Shown one piece after another: positions 6,671 through 7,331 of a stretch of DNA of 7,331 nt. Made by a program: the position numbers and the translations under genes. Each line of letters begins with the position of its first letter. Position 1 is the first letter of the stretch. The stretch spans positions 1 to 7,331 of the forward strand of contig CAMFIX010000144.1 of the NCBI GenBank assembly GCA_945952425.1. The letters are read 5' to 3'. The stretch comes from an uncultured Pseudorhodobacter sp. GTDB taxonomy: Bacteria > Pseudomonadota > Alphaproteobacteria > Rhodobacterales > Rhodobacteraceae. Under the pieces are notes generated by a model. The model saw only the letters and a program-made list of their open reading frames with translations, made no database searches and was not told the DNA's origin.

Positions 6671-6698
6671 AAATAAGGGCCCGCCCGAAGGCGAGCCC
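6671..6698 (-). terminator. Intrinsic terminator of the arabinofuranosidase gene
   Basis: Read on the - strand, GGGCTCGCC - TTCG - GGCGGGCCC (6698 down to 6677) forms a 9-bp stem with one G-U pair closed by a UUCG tetraloop, followed at once by TTATTT (6676-6671). It starts 24 bases after the arabinofuranosidase stop. The + strand side has no T-run, so it should act only on leftward transcription. It ends just before the region leading into the receptor gene, implying that gene has its own promoter. A short overlapping palindrome GCCCCGGGGC (6695-6704) could compete for pairing. Confidence 0.85.
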
Positions 6699-6722
6699 CG
6701 GGGCCGAGGAGGAGGAGACCCC

Positions 6723-7331
6723 TCAGCCCAGCTTCACGCGGATCATCTGCCAGGAATAGGGCGGCAGTTTCGCCTGCAGGCGCCCATCGGCGACCTGCGC
6801 GCCGCTTCCGGGGCGAGGCGCCACAGCCGCTTGATTCGAAAGGGAATTCACAGCGGTCAGGCTCTCGTGCGTCATGACCTGGTGGTCGATCACCCGGGCC
6901 GTGCCGAAGCCCTGCAGCGCGAGGTCAAGGTCGAAGACCTCGGTCGCATGGCGGTTGACGGCAAAGAAGGTCGCGGTGCCGGCTTCCTCGTCATGCGTGC
7001 CGGAAATGTCGATATAGGGGACATTGTCGGCGACATCGGCGTCATATCCGGGGCAGTTCACCGCGAGTTGCAACGCCTTGCCACGGCCATAGATCGAGGC
7101 GAAGTAATAGGGGTAGTAAATCGTCTGCCGCCAGGCCGCCCCGCCCGGCTCGGTCATGATCGGCGCGATCACATTGACCAGCTGGGCAATACAAGCGACC
7201 TTCACCACATTCGACTTGCGGATGAAGGTATTGAGGATGCAGCGGACCTGAAGCACGTCCTCGACGTTGTAGATGTCTTCCAAAAGCCGCGGGGCGTGGG
7301 GCCAGCCGGAATTGCCCTCCAGGATCGCGCG
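6723..7331 (-). CDS. Alpha-L-arabinofuranosidase, GH51 family, C-terminal part (5' end outside window)
   Basis: The frame is open to the right edge of the window, giving the last 202 residues of a protein that in this family is about 500 long. It enters with EGNSGWPHAPRLLEDIYNVE, followed by ILNTFIRKSNVVKVACIAQL, VNVIAPIMTEPGGAAWRQTI and YYPYYFASIYGRGKALQLAV; these are the well-known end-of-barrel segments of GH51 AbfA-type enzymes (EC 3.2.1.55), which release terminal L-arabinofuranose from arabinan, arabinoxylan or their oligosaccharides. The remaining residues (THDEEAGTATFFAVNRHATE... to LPPYSWQMIRVKLG) fit the C-terminal beta-sandwich. The TTG at 7283 is an internal Leu codon, not a start. 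Both catalytic glutamates should lie upstream, outside the window, so activity cannot be judged here, nor can a signal peptide; most GH51 enzymes of this type are cytoplasmic. A strong terminator follows the stop, so it is probably the last gene of its operon. Confidence 0.9.
   Translation of the reverse strand, partial: RAILEGNSGWPHAPRLLEDIYNVEDVLQVRCILNTFIRKSNVVKVACIAQLVNVIAPIMTEPGGAAWRQTIYYPYYFASIYGRGKALQLAVNCPGYDADVADNVPYIDISGTHDEEAGTATFFAVNRHATEVFDLDLALQGFGTARVIDHQVMTHESLTAVNSLSNQAAVAPRPGSGAQVADGRLQAKLPPYSWQMIRVKLG

Noticed and set aside
7281..7283. TTG at 7283 as a start for a 186-residue protein
   Set aside because: In-frame codons upstream to the window edge encode GH51-conserved sequence (GWPHAPRL), so this is an internal Leu of a longer gene.

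Overview
The window is high-GC, densely coded chromosomal DNA. Its gene content (a DUF2937-type protein next to a lone LolC/E-type permease and LolD, and a soluble PAS-array chemoreceptor with a multi-CheW partner) best fits an alphaproteobacterium of the Rhodobacterales, for example a Paracoccus- or Rhodobacter-like organism. This assignment rests on protein-family resemblance recalled without any database search, so the genus is not fixed. No rRNA, tRNA, CRISPR array, insertion sequence or phage gene was seen.

Layout. On the + strand, positions 1-357 hold the 3' end of a DUF2937-like membrane protein. The lipoprotein-release genes follow: a LolC/E-type permease at 418-1695 and the LolD ATPase at 1688-2371, overlapping by 8 nt. 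Everything after that is on the - strand. A 71-bp gap at 2372-2442 separates lolD from the convergent chemotaxis-type genes. These are, in order of transcription, a soluble methyl-accepting protein with six PAS-like domains (6608 down to 3858) and a protein made of three tandem CheW domains (3858 down to 2443). The two are joined by a one-base stop/start overlap (TGATG). Further right, 6723-7331 carries the C-terminal 202 residues of a GH51 alpha-L-arabinofuranosidase, also on the - strand. It is closed by a clear intrinsic terminator at 6671-6698 that separates it from the receptor gene.

Function. The Lol pair would extract mature lipoproteins from the inner membrane and pass them to the periplasmic carrier LolA. 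The receptor and CheW3 protein look like a co-translated cytoplasmic sensing module: up to six PAS domains feed a short receptor hairpin whose CheA/CheW-binding tip is intact, and the three-domain CheW would be the adaptor. No CheA, CheY, CheR or CheB is encoded here, so the kinase must be elsewhere or the module works differently. The arabinofuranosidase belongs to hemicellulose or arabinan breakdown and is probably functionally separate.

The most notable points are the triple-CheW architecture, the regular PAS array with a register of about 122 residues and its degenerate members, and a nearly identical 40-bp repeat marking the most similar pair of PAS domains.
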